In this document: positions 1-8,333 of the stretch, one piece after another
How the letters are laid out: each line of letters opens with the position of its first letter
Numbering within the stretch: position 1 is the first letter of the stretch
DNA from: Rhizomicrobium sp.
GTDB taxonomy: Bacteria > Pseudomonadota > Alphaproteobacteria > Micropepsales > Micropepsaceae
Reading direction: 5' to 3'
Length of the DNA stretch: 64,000 bases
Assembly: GCA_037200045.1 (NCBI GenBank)
Contig: JBBCHM010000001.1
Span: 2,418,001-2,482,000 of the forward strand
Translations under genes and position numbers: made by a program
The notes under the pieces: model-generated
Told to the model about the DNA's origin: nothing
The model's input: the letters and a program-made list of their open reading frames with translations, nothing else
Databases searched by the model: none

Positions 1-723
1 CGCCTCGACCTCTTCCGCCGACGGTGCGAATACACGGTTGCAGGTCTCGACCTGGGAGGGATGGATCAGCGTCTTGCCGTCGAACCCGAAGGCGCGCGCC
101 TGTTCGCAACTCGCCCGGAAACCCTCGGCGTCGGCGATATCGTTGTAGACGCCGTCGATGACGGCCAGTTCGTTCGCCCGCGCCGCCAGAACCGACAGGC
201 CCAGCGCGGCGGCAAGGTTCATCCGGTCCTGCGTGTGGGTGCCGCGAATCTCCTTGATCAGATCGTTGGTCCCCATGACGAAGGCCGCCAGCCCGCCGCC
301 CGCCGCCGCGATGCTCGCGATGTTCAGGATCGCCGCCGGCGTCTCCACCATGGCCCAGACCGCGATGTTTCGCAGATGCCGGTGCTGGATCAGACGCTCC
401 TCGACCGCGTGCAGGTCGGCGGGTTTGGAGATTTTCGGCACCAGGATGGCGTCGGGCTGCGCCTCGGTGGCCGCCTTGAGGTCCGCCTCGCCCCAGGGCG
501 TCGAAAGGCCGTTGACCCGCACGATGATCTCGCGCTTGCCGAAGCCGCGCGCCTTGACCGCGTCGCACACCTGCTGGCGCGCGATGTCCTTGGCGTCCGG
601 CGCCACCGCGTCTTCGAGATCGAGGATCAGCGCATCGGCCGGCAGCGTCCGGGCCTTCTCCAGCGCGCGGGCGTTCGAACCCGGCATGTAAAGCACCGAG
701 CGGCGCGGCCGTATCGTCGTCAT
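1..723 (-). CDS. HpcH/HpaI aldolase / citrate lyase beta-like CoA ester lyase (partial)
   Basis: The gene is cut by the left window edge; 241 codons from the N terminus are visible and no stop is reached. The protein opens with a VLYMPGSNARALEKA segment and has DLEDAV at residues 35-40 and a WAMVETPAA strand near residue 123, which are hallmarks of the citrate-lyase beta / malyl-CoA lyase fold (TIM barrel, metal-dependent C-C cleavage of CoA esters). The exact substrate (citramalyl-, malyl- or other CoA ester) cannot be read from sequence. The next gene on the same strand starts about 30 bases upstream of it, so the two may be co-transcribed. Confidence 0.85.
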   Translation of the reverse strand, partial: MTTIRPRRSVLYMPGSNARALEKARTLPADALILDLEDAVAPDAKDIARQQVCDAVKARGFGKREIIVRVNGLSTPWGEADLKAATEAQPDAILVPKISKPADLHAVEERLIQHRHLRNIAVWAMVETPAAILNIASIAAAGGGLAAFVMGTNDLIKEIRGTHTQDRMNLAAALGLSVLAARANELAVIDGVYNDIADAEGFRASCEQARAFGFDGKTLIHPSQVETCNRVFAPSAEEVEA

Positions 724-754
724 GGCGGTTCCTTCGATATTCGCTTGCGTCAGA

Positions 755-1267
755 TTACCGGTTTTGCGCGGCAGCGTAGCGTGCGCGAACCGCCGCACGA
801 TAGGCCTCGACGTCGGGCCGCTCGCGCAGCCGCCTGGCCCAGCGCGCCATGACCTTGGCCATGCGCTCCGGGGCGAGGCCGAGCTGCGCATGGGCCACGC
901 CGCCGTTCACGCTCTCATGATATTCCGCGATCAGGCCGTCCTTCAGGACGAAGCGGCTGGTGCCGTCGATCACCACCTCGCGGCCGGCATAGTCCGGCAC
1001 CGTCGAGACGAAGGTCGACAGCGAGTGGGCATAGCCGATATCGCCGTTCACCACCGGATCGAAGAATTTCCAGTCGTATTCCGTCGCGTCGCGATGGAAG
1101 AGGTTCTCCAGCATGTCGGCGATGCCGGCGCGGCCGGTATGCGCGCCGTAGATATAGTCGAAATAGGTCCCGTCCGGCGTGAAGCAGGCGGCCAGCGCCT
1201 GGCCGTCGCCGTGCGTCGCCGCGGCGGCGAAGCGCTCGATGAGCGCCGCGAACGCCGCCGGCGTCAC
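755..1267 (-). CDS. SnoaL/NTF2-like protein
   Basis: This 170-residue protein shows the pattern of an NTF2-fold (SnoaL-like) domain: a helical N terminus (FAALIERFAAAATHGD), then ACFTPDGTYFDYIYGAHTGRAGIADML, then beta strands ending in a SRFVLKDGLIAEYHE segment. Such domains act as small isomerases, hydrolases or ligand-binding proteins, and the ligand here is unknown. The start is taken as the GTG at 1267, whose last bases overlap the asd stop codon (GTGA), so translation is probably coupled to asd. The reading frame stays open further upstream but only as an antiparallel-free shadow of asd. Confidence 0.75.
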   Translation of the reverse strand: MTPAAFAALIERFAAAATHGDGQALAACFTPDGTYFDYIYGAHTGRAGIADMLENLFHRDATEYDWKFFDPVVNGDIGYAHSLSTFVSTVPDYAGREVVIDGTSRFVLKDGLIAEYHESVNGGVAHAQLGLAPERMAKVMARWARRLRERPDVEAYRAAVRARYAAAQNR

Positions 1268-2283
1268 GCCGCCCTCAGCAGCTTGCGGTTGATCAGGCAT
1301 TCGGCGATCTGCACCGCGTTCAGCGCCGCGCCCTTGCGCAGATTGTCCGCCACGATCCACAGCGAGAGGCCGTGCTCGACGGTCGGGTCCTTGCGGATGC
1401 GGCTGACATAGGTCGCGTCCTCGCCGGCGCATTCGATCGGGGTGACGTAACCGCCGTCCTCGCGCTTGTCGACAACCAGGATGCCCGGCGCGGCGCGCAG
1501 GATCTGCCGCGCCTTGTCGGCGGTGATCGGCTGCTCGAATTCGATGTTCACCGCCTCGCTGTGGCCGATGAACACCGGCACGCGCACGCAGGTCGCGGTG
1601 AGCTGGATGTCGGGATCGAGGATCTTCTGGGTCTCGACCATCATCTTCCACTCCTCCTTGGTCAGGCCGGAATCAAGGAAGTCGTCGATCTGCGGGATGA
1701 CGTTGTAGGCGATCTGCTTGGTGAAGTGCTCGACCTCGACCGGATCGGCGACGAACACCGCGCGGGTCTGGCGGAACAGCTCGTCCATCGCCTCGCGCCC
1801 CGCGCCGGAGACGGACTGATAGGTCGAGACCACCACGCGCTTGATCCTGGCCGCGTCGTGCAGCGGCTTCAGCGCGACGACGAGCTGCGCCGTCGAGCAG
1901 TTCGGATTGGCGACGATGCCCTTCTTGATGCCGCTGAGCGCGTCGGCGTTCACTTCCGGCACCACCAGCGGCACGTCGCGGTCCATGCGCCAGGCGCTGG
2001 AATTGTCGATCACGATGGCGCCCTGGGCCGCGATCTTCGGCGCCCAGGCCTTGGAGACGGCGCCGCCGGCGCTCATCAGCACGATGTCGGTGCCCTTGAA
2101 GTCGTAATAGTCGAGCGCCTTGACCTTCAGGGCCTTGTCGCCGAACGAAACCTCGGTCCCGATCGAGCGGGGCGAGGCCAGCGCCACCACTTCGCTCGCC
2201 GGAAACACGCGCTCGTCGAGCACGTTCAGCATTTCGCGGCCGACATTGCCTGTCGCGCCGACCACCGCCACCTTGTAGGACAT
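1264..2283 (-). CDS. asd: Aspartate-semialdehyde dehydrogenase
   Basis: The product (339 residues) reduces aspartyl phosphate to aspartate semialdehyde, the branch point to lysine/diaminopimelate, threonine and methionine. The N-terminal nucleotide-binding loop GATGNVG is at residues 9-15 and the catalytic cysteine is Cys129 in NPNCSTAQ. The later CVRVPVFIGHSEAVNIEF stretch is the usual substrate-binding region. Length is normal for the bacterial family. The start ATG at 2283 opens directly into the Rossmann strand. dapD and dapE of the same lysine route lie elsewhere in this window. Confidence 0.97.
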   Translation of the reverse strand: MSYKVAVVGATGNVGREMLNVLDERVFPASEVVALASPRSIGTEVSFGDKALKVKALDYYDFKGTDIVLMSAGGAVSKAWAPKIAAQGAIVIDNSSAWRMDRDVPLVVPEVNADALSGIKKGIVANPNCSTAQLVVALKPLHDAARIKRVVVSTYQSVSGAGREAMDELFRQTRAVFVADPVEVEHFTKQIAYNVIPQIDDFLDSGLTKEEWKMMVETQKILDPDIQLTATCVRVPVFIGHSEAVNIEFEQPITADKARQILRAAPGILVVDKREDGGYVTPIECAGEDATYVSRIRKDPTVEHGLSLWIVADNLRKGAALNAVQIAECLINRKLLRAA

Positions 2284-2340
2284 GCTGTTTTCCGCCTGTT
2301 TCGCGCGTTCCCATACGCCAAATGGCGGGTTTCGGAAAGC

Positions 2341-2664
2341 TTACCAGGTCAGCTTGAGCTTCAACCCGCCGCCGTCGATCACGCCGTCCAGCATGGTCTT
2401 GGCCGACGGCGCGTTTTCCAGCCGGTAGCTGAACAGCTCGGCGCGACCATGGGCGAGGCCGAGCCTGACGGCGATGAGCTCGCCGATCGGCTGTTCCGTC
2501 AGGCGGCCGTCGGGCTGCTGACCGACCCAGGGCTGGGCGATCCCGGGCGTGTCATAGGCGTTGTAATAGACCGGCTTGTCCTGCGGCATCACGAGCTGCG
2601 CCGCGGCGGCGCGCCCGGCGAAAGCCGTGACGACAATGAATGGAATCGCGAACCCAAGGCGCAT
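2341..2664 (-). CDS. Small secreted hypothetical protein
   Basis: The protein has 107 residues and I do not recognise its family. The first 20-22 residues (MRLGFAIPFIVVTAFAGRAAA) form a clear Sec signal peptide with an AAA-type cleavage end, so a periplasmic location is likely. The mature part is about 85 residues, has no cysteine and ends in an alternating LKLKLTW strand. It lies between asd and a CoA-transferase on the same strand with 57 and about 80 base gaps, so it may be its own unit. Confidence 0.6.
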   Translation of the reverse strand: MRLGFAIPFIVVTAFAGRAAAAQLVMPQDKPVYYNAYDTPGIAQPWVGQQPDGRLTEQPIGELIAVRLGLAHGRAELFSYRLENAPSAKTMLDGVIDGGGLKLKLTW

Positions 2665-2742
2665 CGAGCAAGGTCTCCACCCCCTTACTATGAACGCGTT
2701 GGCTGAACGCTTCGTTGCGAAACATCAAAGCTTTGGGGCTTT

Positions 2743-3957
2743 TTAAACGACGCCCGTTTCGCGCAGCCGTCCGATTTCGTCCGGCGAAAGACCGAGCACC
2801 TCGCCAAGCACCTGATCGGTATGCTCGCCGAGCAGCGGCGGGGCGCTCTTGTATTCCGGCGGCGTCGCCGACAGCCGCAGCGGACTGGCCGGAAGGCGCA
2901 TCGGCCCGGTGGCATGCGTCATGGCAACGGTGAGATGCCGCGCCACGGCCTGCGGATCGGCGAACACCTGGTCGACGCGGTTGATCGGCCCGCAGGGCAC
3001 GTTCGCGGCCTCGAGCGCCGCGATCCATTGCGCGGTCGTGCGCCGGGCGAGGACGGGTTTGAGCACATCGACCAGCGCCTCGCGGTTCGCCACCCGTTCG
3101 GCATTGGTCGCATAGCGCGGATCGGCGGCGACGTCTGCGATGCCGGCGACCGCGGCGAAGCGTCGGAATTGCGGTTCGTTGGTGGTGGCCAGGATCAGGT
3201 GGCCATCCGCCGTCGCGAACACCTGATAGGGCACGATATTGGGATGCGCGTTGCCCAGCCGCCCCGGAACCATCCCGCCGGCCAGATAGTTCGTCGCCTG
3301 GTTGGCGAGCGCCGCCGCCTGGCAGTCGAACAGCGCCATGTCGATCGACTGGCCTTCGCCGGTCCGCCCCTGATGGATCACGGCGGCCAGGATGGCGATC
3401 CCGGTATAGAGCCCGGTCACCAGGTCGCTGACCGCCACGCCCACTTTCATCGGCTCGGCGCCGGGTTCGCCGTCCTTCTGCCCGGTGACGCTCATCAGCC
3501 CGCCCATGCCCTGGATGACATAGTCGTAGCCGGCCTTGTCCTTGTACGGCCCGTCATGGCCGAAACCGGTCAGCGAGCAATAGATCAGCGCCGGATTCTC
3601 GGCGCGCAGGCTGTCGTAGTCGAGACCGTATCTGGCCAGCGCGCCGGTCTTGAAGTTCTCGACCACGACATGGGCGCGCCGCGCCAGCCGCTTGATCAGC
3701 GCCTGGCCTTCCGGCTTCGACATGTCGACGGTGACGGATTTCTTGTTGCGGTTGGCGGTCAGGAAATAGGTCGCGTCGCCCTTGCTGCCGTCGGGATTGA
3801 CGAGGAAGGGCGGGCCGAAATGGCGCGTCTCGTCGCCCTCGCCGGGCTTTTCGATCTTGATCACCTCGGCGCCGAGATCGCCCAGGATCTGCGTCGCCCA
3901 CGGCGCCGCCAGGACGCGCGACAGGTCGAGCACGCGAAGATGAGAAAGGGCGCCCAC
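2743..3957 (-). CDS. CaiB/BaiF family (class III) CoA-transferase
   Basis: The protein (404 residues) is a full-length family III CoA-transferase, which moves CoA between carboxylic acids. It begins with the typical LRVLDLSRVLAAPWATQILGDLGAEVIKIEKPGEGDETR segment and carries the nucleophilic Asp region QSIDMALFDCQ around residue 210-220. The start is GTG at 3957, one base away from the stop codon of kynA (3959-3961), so the two genes are almost certainly one transcript. The CoA acceptor is unknown; the pairing with tryptophan dioxygenase is not a standard kynurenine operon. Confidence 0.9.
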   Translation of the reverse strand: MGALSHLRVLDLSRVLAAPWATQILGDLGAEVIKIEKPGEGDETRHFGPPFLVNPDGSKGDATYFLTANRNKKSVTVDMSKPEGQALIKRLARRAHVVVENFKTGALARYGLDYDSLRAENPALIYCSLTGFGHDGPYKDKAGYDYVIQGMGGLMSVTGQKDGEPGAEPMKVGVAVSDLVTGLYTGIAILAAVIHQGRTGEGQSIDMALFDCQAAALANQATNYLAGGMVPGRLGNAHPNIVPYQVFATADGHLILATTNEPQFRRFAAVAGIADVAADPRYATNAERVANREALVDVLKPVLARRTTAQWIAALEAANVPCGPINRVDQVFADPQAVARHLTVAMTHATGPMRLPASPLRLSATPPEYKSAPPLLGEHTDQVLGEVLGLSPDEIGRLRETGVV

Positions 3958-3958
3958 G

Positions 3959-4819
3959 CTATATCTCGCCCCTGACGGCCCAGAGTTCGGGATAGAAGGT
4001 CAGTTCGAGGGCCTTCTTCAGATAGTTCACGCCCGATGTCCCGCCCGTGCCCTTCTTGGCGCCGATGATGCGCTCCACCGTCTTCATATGGCTGAAGCGC
4101 CAGAGGTGGAAGCGGTATTCGAGATCGACCAGTTTCTCCGCCAGCTCGTAGAGGTCCCAATGGGTTTCGGCGTCGCGATAGACCGCGCGCCAGGCTTCCG
4201 TCACGCGCGGATCGGCGGCATAGGGCTTGGCGAAATCGCGGCTGAGCTTGGCCTTCGGAATGGTCAGGCCGCGCCGCGCCAGCAGCGCCAGCGATTCGTC
4301 GTAGATGCTGGGTTCGGTAAGCGCCGCGCGCACCTGGTCGCGGACGGTCTTGTCGGATTCGAAGACGCGCGCCATCGCCGCGTTCTTGTTGCCCAGCCGG
4401 AATTCGAGCATGCGGTACTGGAAGGATTGGAAGCCCGACGACTTTCCCAAGCTGCCGCGGAAGCTCGCATAGTCGAACGGCGTCATCGTCGACAGGATCT
4501 CCCAGGACTGGATGAGCAGCGCCTGCACCCGGCTGACGCGCGCCATCATCTTGAAGGCCGGGCCGAGCTCGTCCTTGCGGATCTGCCCGATCGCCGCGGC
4601 GATCTCGTGCAGGCAGAGCTTGATCCACAGCTCGCTCGCCTGGTGGATGACGATGAACAGCATCTCGTCATGCGCGCCCGACAGCGGCGTCTGACAGGCG
4701 AGGAGCCGGCGCAACCCCAGATAATCGCCATAGGACATCGCATCGCGGAAATCCCAATGGACGTCCTCGCCGGTAAGGTCGACGGACGGCGGCGCGGCGC
4801 GGGTCTTTCGGGCAGCCAT
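3959..4819 (-). CDS. kynA: Tryptophan 2,3-dioxygenase
   Basis: This haem enzyme opens the indole ring of L-tryptophan to N-formylkynurenine, the first step of the kynurenine route. The 286-residue length fits the bacterial family. It has the signature blocks LRRLLACQTPLSGAHDEMLFIVIHQASELW (substrate binding, haem pocket), the central FQSFQYRMLEFRLGNK, and the C-terminal HMKTVERIIGAKKGTGGTSG. No kynB or kynU is next to it; its close partner is a CoA-transferase instead. Confidence 0.96.
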   Translation of the reverse strand: MAARKTRAAPPSVDLTGEDVHWDFRDAMSYGDYLGLRRLLACQTPLSGAHDEMLFIVIHQASELWIKLCLHEIAAAIGQIRKDELGPAFKMMARVSRVQALLIQSWEILSTMTPFDYASFRGSLGKSSGFQSFQYRMLEFRLGNKNAAMARVFESDKTVRDQVRAALTEPSIYDESLALLARRGLTIPKAKLSRDFAKPYAADPRVTEAWRAVYRDAETHWDLYELAEKLVDLEYRFHLWRFSHMKTVERIIGAKKGTGGTSGVNYLKKALELTFYPELWAVRGEI

Positions 4820-4922
4820 GGGCGGGGGCGGGAACCTTAACTAAGGCGCGCATGACGCATTCGCAGCGCCGAAAAGGCGATGCTAAGGTGCCGGCTGCAG
4901 CCACACAACGAGCAAGAAAAGC

Positions 4923-5927
4923 ATGGGAAACGCATGGAAGGCGGGAGTTTGCCTGGGGGTCCTCGTCGCGCTCGGGGCCGGTCAGGCCGAAGCCGCCCGC
5001 AGGCCCGCGCTCAGATGCGCCCAGCCGGCCGAGGTCGCGGCCATCCAGACGACGGTGGTCGATCAGCAGCTGGTGGACGCGGCGCTGACCTGCGGCGACG
5101 CGACCCGCAACGGCTTCAACGCCTACCGCACCTCGTTCGGGCCCGAGCTGCGCGGCACCGACAAGCTCCTGCTCAACATGTTCAAACGCGTCTATGGCGG
5201 ATCGCGCGGCGACGCCGCCTATAACCTGTTCAAGACCGACATGGCATCCAAAGCCGAGCTGCGCCGGGTCCATGACGCGGCCAATTTCTGCCAGGCCGCC
5301 GATCTGGTGCTGGCGGCCGCCAACGCGCCGGCCAAGCCGGCGCTGAAGGATTTCGTCGCCGGCGTGCCGTTCGCCGTAAGCGAGACGCCGGTCGACACCT
5401 GCGCGGTGAAGGTCAACACGACTTTCCACGGCGTGATGGCCGCTCCGGGGATCCGGCCGACGCCGCGTCCGCCGCAGCCCGACGACGAGCCGATCGTCCT
5501 TGCCGAGGCCGCGCCGCCGCCGCCCGCCGGCATCAAGGTCGGCAGCCTGACCTGCAACATATCGAGCGGCTTCGGCTTCCTGTTCGGCTCGTCCAAGGAG
5601 CTCAAATGCACCTTTGCGCCCAATAGCGGCTCGGGCGAGCACTACACCGGTACCTTCTCGAAATACGGCCTGGATATCGGCTATGCCGACAATGCGACGC
5701 TGCTATGGGGCGTGGTGGCGCCGACCTCCGACGTCCGTCCGGGCGCGCTGGAGGGCGATTATGCCGGCGCCACGGCGGGCGCGACGATCGTCGTCGGGCT
5801 CGGCGCCAATGTCCTGATCGGTGGCCTCGACAAGTCCATCGCGCTGCAGCCGCTGAGCGTGCAGGGCAATACCGGCCTCAACATCGCCGCCGGCGTCGGC
5901 GTGATCACGCTGAAATACGAGCAGTAG
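4923..5927 (+). CDS. Secreted DUF992 domain protein
   Basis: The product has 334 residues. Residues 1-24 form a Sec signal peptide ending in QAEA. The first half (about residues 25-170) is unfamiliar and cysteine-containing. A proline-rich linker of about 20 residues follows, and the last 130 residues, from IKVGSLTCNISSGFGFLFGSSKELKC onward, match the DUF992 pattern with its glycine-rich end (GANVLIGGLDKSIALQPLSVQG). DUF992 proteins are small alphaproteobacterial periplasmic proteins of unknown function; most carry only the C-terminal domain, so the extra N-terminal half is unusual. Confidence 0.75.
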   Translation: MGNAWKAGVCLGVLVALGAGQAEAARRPALRCAQPAEVAAIQTTVVDQQLVDAALTCGDATRNGFNAYRTSFGPELRGTDKLLLNMFKRVYGGSRGDAAYNLFKTDMASKAELRRVHDAANFCQAADLVLAAANAPAKPALKDFVAGVPFAVSETPVDTCAVKVNTTFHGVMAAPGIRPTPRPPQPDDEPIVLAEAAPPPPAGIKVGSLTCNISSGFGFLFGSSKELKCTFAPNSGSGEHYTGTFSKYGLDIGYADNATLLWGVVAPTSDVRPGALEGDYAGATAGATIVVGLGANVLIGGLDKSIALQPLSVQGNTGLNIAAGVGVITLKYEQ

Positions 5928-5958
5928 TAGCCTGAAGGTTGGAAAGGCTGTCGCGTCG

Positions 5959-6139
5959 TACTCTCCCGTTCACGGGAGGGTCGAAATTCGCTGCGCGCAG
6001 CGGAGCGAATTTCGGGGAGGGGACAGCCTTTCCGGAAGAGCGCGATCTGCACCGCTGTCCCCTCCCCGAAAAATTCGTGTGTACGCTGTCGCTACACACC
6101 GCTCGAATTTTGTCGACCCTTCCGTGAACGGGAGGGTAC
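5959..6139. repeat. Long imperfect inverted repeat (intergenic palindromic element)
   Basis: Two arms of about 70 and 85 bases, 5959-6026 and 6054-6139, are near reverse complements. Each arm itself contains a hairpin (CCCGTTCACGGGAGG at the outer end) and the motif CGGGGAGGGGACAGC at the inner end. The spacer holds the 27 bases between. It lies between the DUF992 gene and the convergent OmpA gene and has no coding potential. It resembles two copies of a palindromic repeat inserted head to head. Confidence 0.75.
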
Positions 6140-6145
6140 GCAAAC

Positions 6146-6180
6146 GAAAAGGGCGGACCGTAAGGCCCGCCCTTTCCGTA
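6146..6180 (-). terminator. Rho-independent terminator of the OmpA-type gene
   Basis: Read on the minus strand, a 9-bp perfect GC-rich stem (AAAGGGCGG paired with CCGCCCTTT) with a 10-base loop is followed by the T-rich run TTTTCGTTT. It lies about 20 bases past the stop codon of the OmpA-type gene, where a terminator is expected. On the plus strand there is no T tract, so it is directional. Confidence 0.75.
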
Positions 6181-6199
6181 TTCTGAAGCGAGGTGACGC

Positions 6200-7264
6200 T
6201 TAACCGCCGAGGTCGATGACCGCGCGACGGTTCTGCGGTTCGCGGACGCCGGGACCGGTCGGGACCAGCGGATCGTGGAACGACTTGCCCACGATCTCGA
6301 TGCCACCGCCATCCAGGCCTTCGCGGACCATCTCGTCCTTGACCGACTGGGCGCGGCGCACCGACAGCGCCTGATTGTAGCTGTCCGAACCGACCGTGTC
6401 GGTGTGGCCGGTGACCAGCACCTTGACGAAGCCGTTGGCCTTCGCGGTGCGAACCGCTTCGGCAACCACTTCCTGCGCCTTGTCGGTGAGGTTCGACTTG
6501 TCGAAGTCGAAGAAGACGATGAACGTCTTGACCGGCGGAGGCGGCGGGGGAGGCGGCGGCGGGGGCGGCGGAGGCGGGGGAGGCGGCGGCGGAGGCGTCT
6601 CTTCGAGGAACCAGCGGATGCCGACCATCGCGACATGCTCCTGGGCCTGCGAGATGTGGACCGGGTCGATGGCCCCGAAATCGGACACATAGGGGCGGTC
6701 GATCTCGGCCGAACGATAACGGTAGTCGAGGAACAACTCGGTCTCGGGGCTGAGCTCGTAGTTCAGGCCGGCAATGCCTTGCCACATGAACTCGGTCTTC
6801 TGGCCGCGGATGACCTTGAGACCCGGGAACAGGCTGTCCTTGATGGACAGGTCGAGCGCGCCGGCGCCGACGCCACCGCCGAGCGAGAGGCTCCAATTGT
6901 CGCCGAGATTCCAGTCATAGATGAAGTTCACCAAGGCCGACTTGAGCTGGTTCGTGCCGCTCAGCGTGCCGGCGAAGGGCGGGTTGTGCTCGTGCTGGTC
7001 GTGCCAGGAATAGCCCGCTTCGAATTCGAGGCGAAGGCCGCTGGTCCACTTGTAGCCGAAAGAGCCGGCGACCAGGCCCGAGTCCTGCTGTCCGAGATTG
7101 GCATGGGCCGAAAGCGGCGGAGCCGTAACCGCATGGATCGGATCCATGTGATCGTAGCCAACGCCAAGGCCGAGATACCAGCCCTGCGTATCATTGGCCA
7201 TCGCAGGGGCGACGCTGAGCGCCGCCAGTGCCACGCCCGTCAAGGCGATCGAACGAAGTTTCAT
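6200..7264 (-). CDS. OmpA-family outer membrane protein with polyproline linker
   Basis: The protein (354 residues) starts at 7264 with a Sec signal peptide (MKLRSIALTGVALAALSVAPAMA). An eight-stranded outer-membrane beta-barrel domain follows (NDTQGWYLGLGVGYDHMD to about residue 215), then an uninterrupted run of about 21 prolines, and then an OmpA C-terminal peptidoglycan-binding domain (FFDFDKSNLTDKAQEVVAEA, VTGHTDTVGSDSYNQALSVRRAQSV, ending NRRAVIDLGG). It anchors the outer membrane to the cell wall. OmpA linkers are usually short and mixed, so the pure proline run is distinctive. An in-frame upstream ATG at 7477 exists, but the signal peptide decides the start. Confidence 0.93.
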   Translation of the reverse strand: MKLRSIALTGVALAALSVAPAMANDTQGWYLGLGVGYDHMDPIHAVTAPPLSAHANLGQQDSGLVAGSFGYKWTSGLRLEFEAGYSWHDQHEHNPPFAGTLSGTNQLKSALVNFIYDWNLGDNWSLSLGGGVGAGALDLSIKDSLFPGLKVIRGQKTEFMWQGIAGLNYELSPETELFLDYRYRSAEIDRPYVSDFGAIDPVHISQAQEHVAMVGIRWFLEETPPPPPPPPPPPPPPPPPPPPPVKTFIVFFDFDKSNLTDKAQEVVAEAVRTAKANGFVKVLVTGHTDTVGSDSYNQALSVRRAQSVKDEMVREGLDGGGIEIVGKSFHDPLVPTGPGVREPQNRRAVIDLGG

Positions 7265-7660
7265 TTCTATCCTCGCTTCAAATACCGACGGGCGGGGACC
7301 CCCCCACCTAAACGTTCGGACGACAACGGACTTATAACGACGGCAACAGCCGATGTCTCCCCTGAACGATTTGGTATTCGGCCGTTTTCGGGTCTCGAAG
7401 GCCCGTTTGCGCGCGGGCTGTGACCGCCCTGCAACACGACTTGCCCGATTTCGGTCATTTGCCGTCGGACGATACATTTCTCAAGGCGGGCCAACACTTA
7501 ACACCCGGTGATGCCGCGCACAATGTCGCGCCTGGGGACGCATCCGGCATGCGGCTTGCTCGCGCGCGCAAATGACGCTCGATCGGCGAATGCCGCCCCG
7601 GCCGGCGGCGCGGATGGTGGCCGCCGAAGACCGGCGGAAGCCCTTGTTCAGAAATGAATT
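7265..7660. other. Intergenic region between btaB and the OmpA-type gene
   Basis: This 396-base stretch holds the leader and probable promoter of the OmpA-type gene at its left end. The remainder shows no conserved reading frame, RNA or repeat that I can support. Confidence 0.5.
7331..7359 (-). promoter_or_regulatory. Candidate promoter of the OmpA-type gene
   Basis: On the minus strand GAGACA (7359-7354) and TATAAG (7336-7331) are separated by exactly 17 bases and resemble a sigma-70 type -35/-10 pair, with four and five of six consensus bases. It would give a leader of about 60 bases before the ATG at 7264. It is the best match in this gap but has not been tested. Confidence 0.45.
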
Positions 7661-8326
7661 TCAGACCGGTCCGTGATCGGCCGACCAGAATCCGTCGCTC
7701 CGCCCGGCGGTCCAGACGAAGGCGTAGCGTCCCGTGAGCAGTTCGAGACTGCCTTTGCCGCTGCCGGCCTCGATGCTGCGCAGGAGTTCTTCGCGCGGCG
7801 CCACGTGGAAGAGCGAGAGCCAGAAGCGCAGCAGGCGTTCGCCGAGCCGGCCGAGCCCCTTCAGGTCCCCGAAATCGACGACGTGTATCTTTCCGCCCGG
7901 CGCGAGCGCCGCCTGCGCCGCGCTGAGCGCCTTGCGCCAGTCCGGAATCATCGACAGCGAATAGGAGAACACGATGGCGTCGAACGGCTCGCCCTCTCCG
8001 AACAGGCCCGGGCCGAGGTCTTCGGCATAGGCCTGGACGAGCTTGACCCGTCCGGTCAGGCCGGCGCGCGCGATCGCCTTGGCCGAGGTCTCCAGCATCT
8101 CGGCGGAAGCGTCGAGACCGTAAAGGACCGTGCCGGGATAGGCCTGCGCGATCTTGACGAGGTTGCGCGAGGTGCCGCACCCGACCTCGATCACCCGCGC
8201 CCCGGGCTTCAGCGCCAGTTCGCGGATCAGCCTGTCGCGCCCGAAAAGGTAGTATTTGCGCGTGGCATCGTAAATGTAGCGCTGGTGCCGGTAGACCCGG
8301 TCCATCAGCGCGGCATGTTCGGTCAT
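7661..8326 (-). CDS. btaB: Diacylglyceryl-homoserine N-methyltransferase (BtaB-like)
   Basis: This 221-residue class I SAM methyltransferase has the family opening MDRVYRHQRYIYDATRKYYLFGRD and motif I EVGCGTSRN at residues 47-55. BtaB adds three methyl groups to the homoserine head group made by BtaA to give the betaine lipid DGTS. Its start at 8326 lies 7 bases past the btaA stop, and the fixed btaA-btaB pairing supports the call. An in-frame ATG at 8374 would overlap btaA by 40 bases and is less likely. The general alternative, a PmtA-type phospholipid methyltransferase, fits the neighbour less well. Confidence 0.85.
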   Translation of the reverse strand: MTEHAALMDRVYRHQRYIYDATRKYYLFGRDRLIRELALKPGARVIEVGCGTSRNLVKIAQAYPGTVLYGLDASAEMLETSAKAIARAGLTGRVKLVQAYAEDLGPGLFGEGEPFDAIVFSYSLSMIPDWRKALSAAQAALAPGGKIHVVDFGDLKGLGRLGERLLRFWLSLFHVAPREELLRSIEAGSGKGSLELLTGRYAFVWTAGRSDGFWSADHGPV

Positions 8327-8333
8327 CGCGGTA

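Noticed and set aside
7290..7312. G/C-run palindrome in the leader of the OmpA-type gene as a riboswitch
   Set aside because: It is only a short GGGG/CCCC pairing without conserved riboswitch features.
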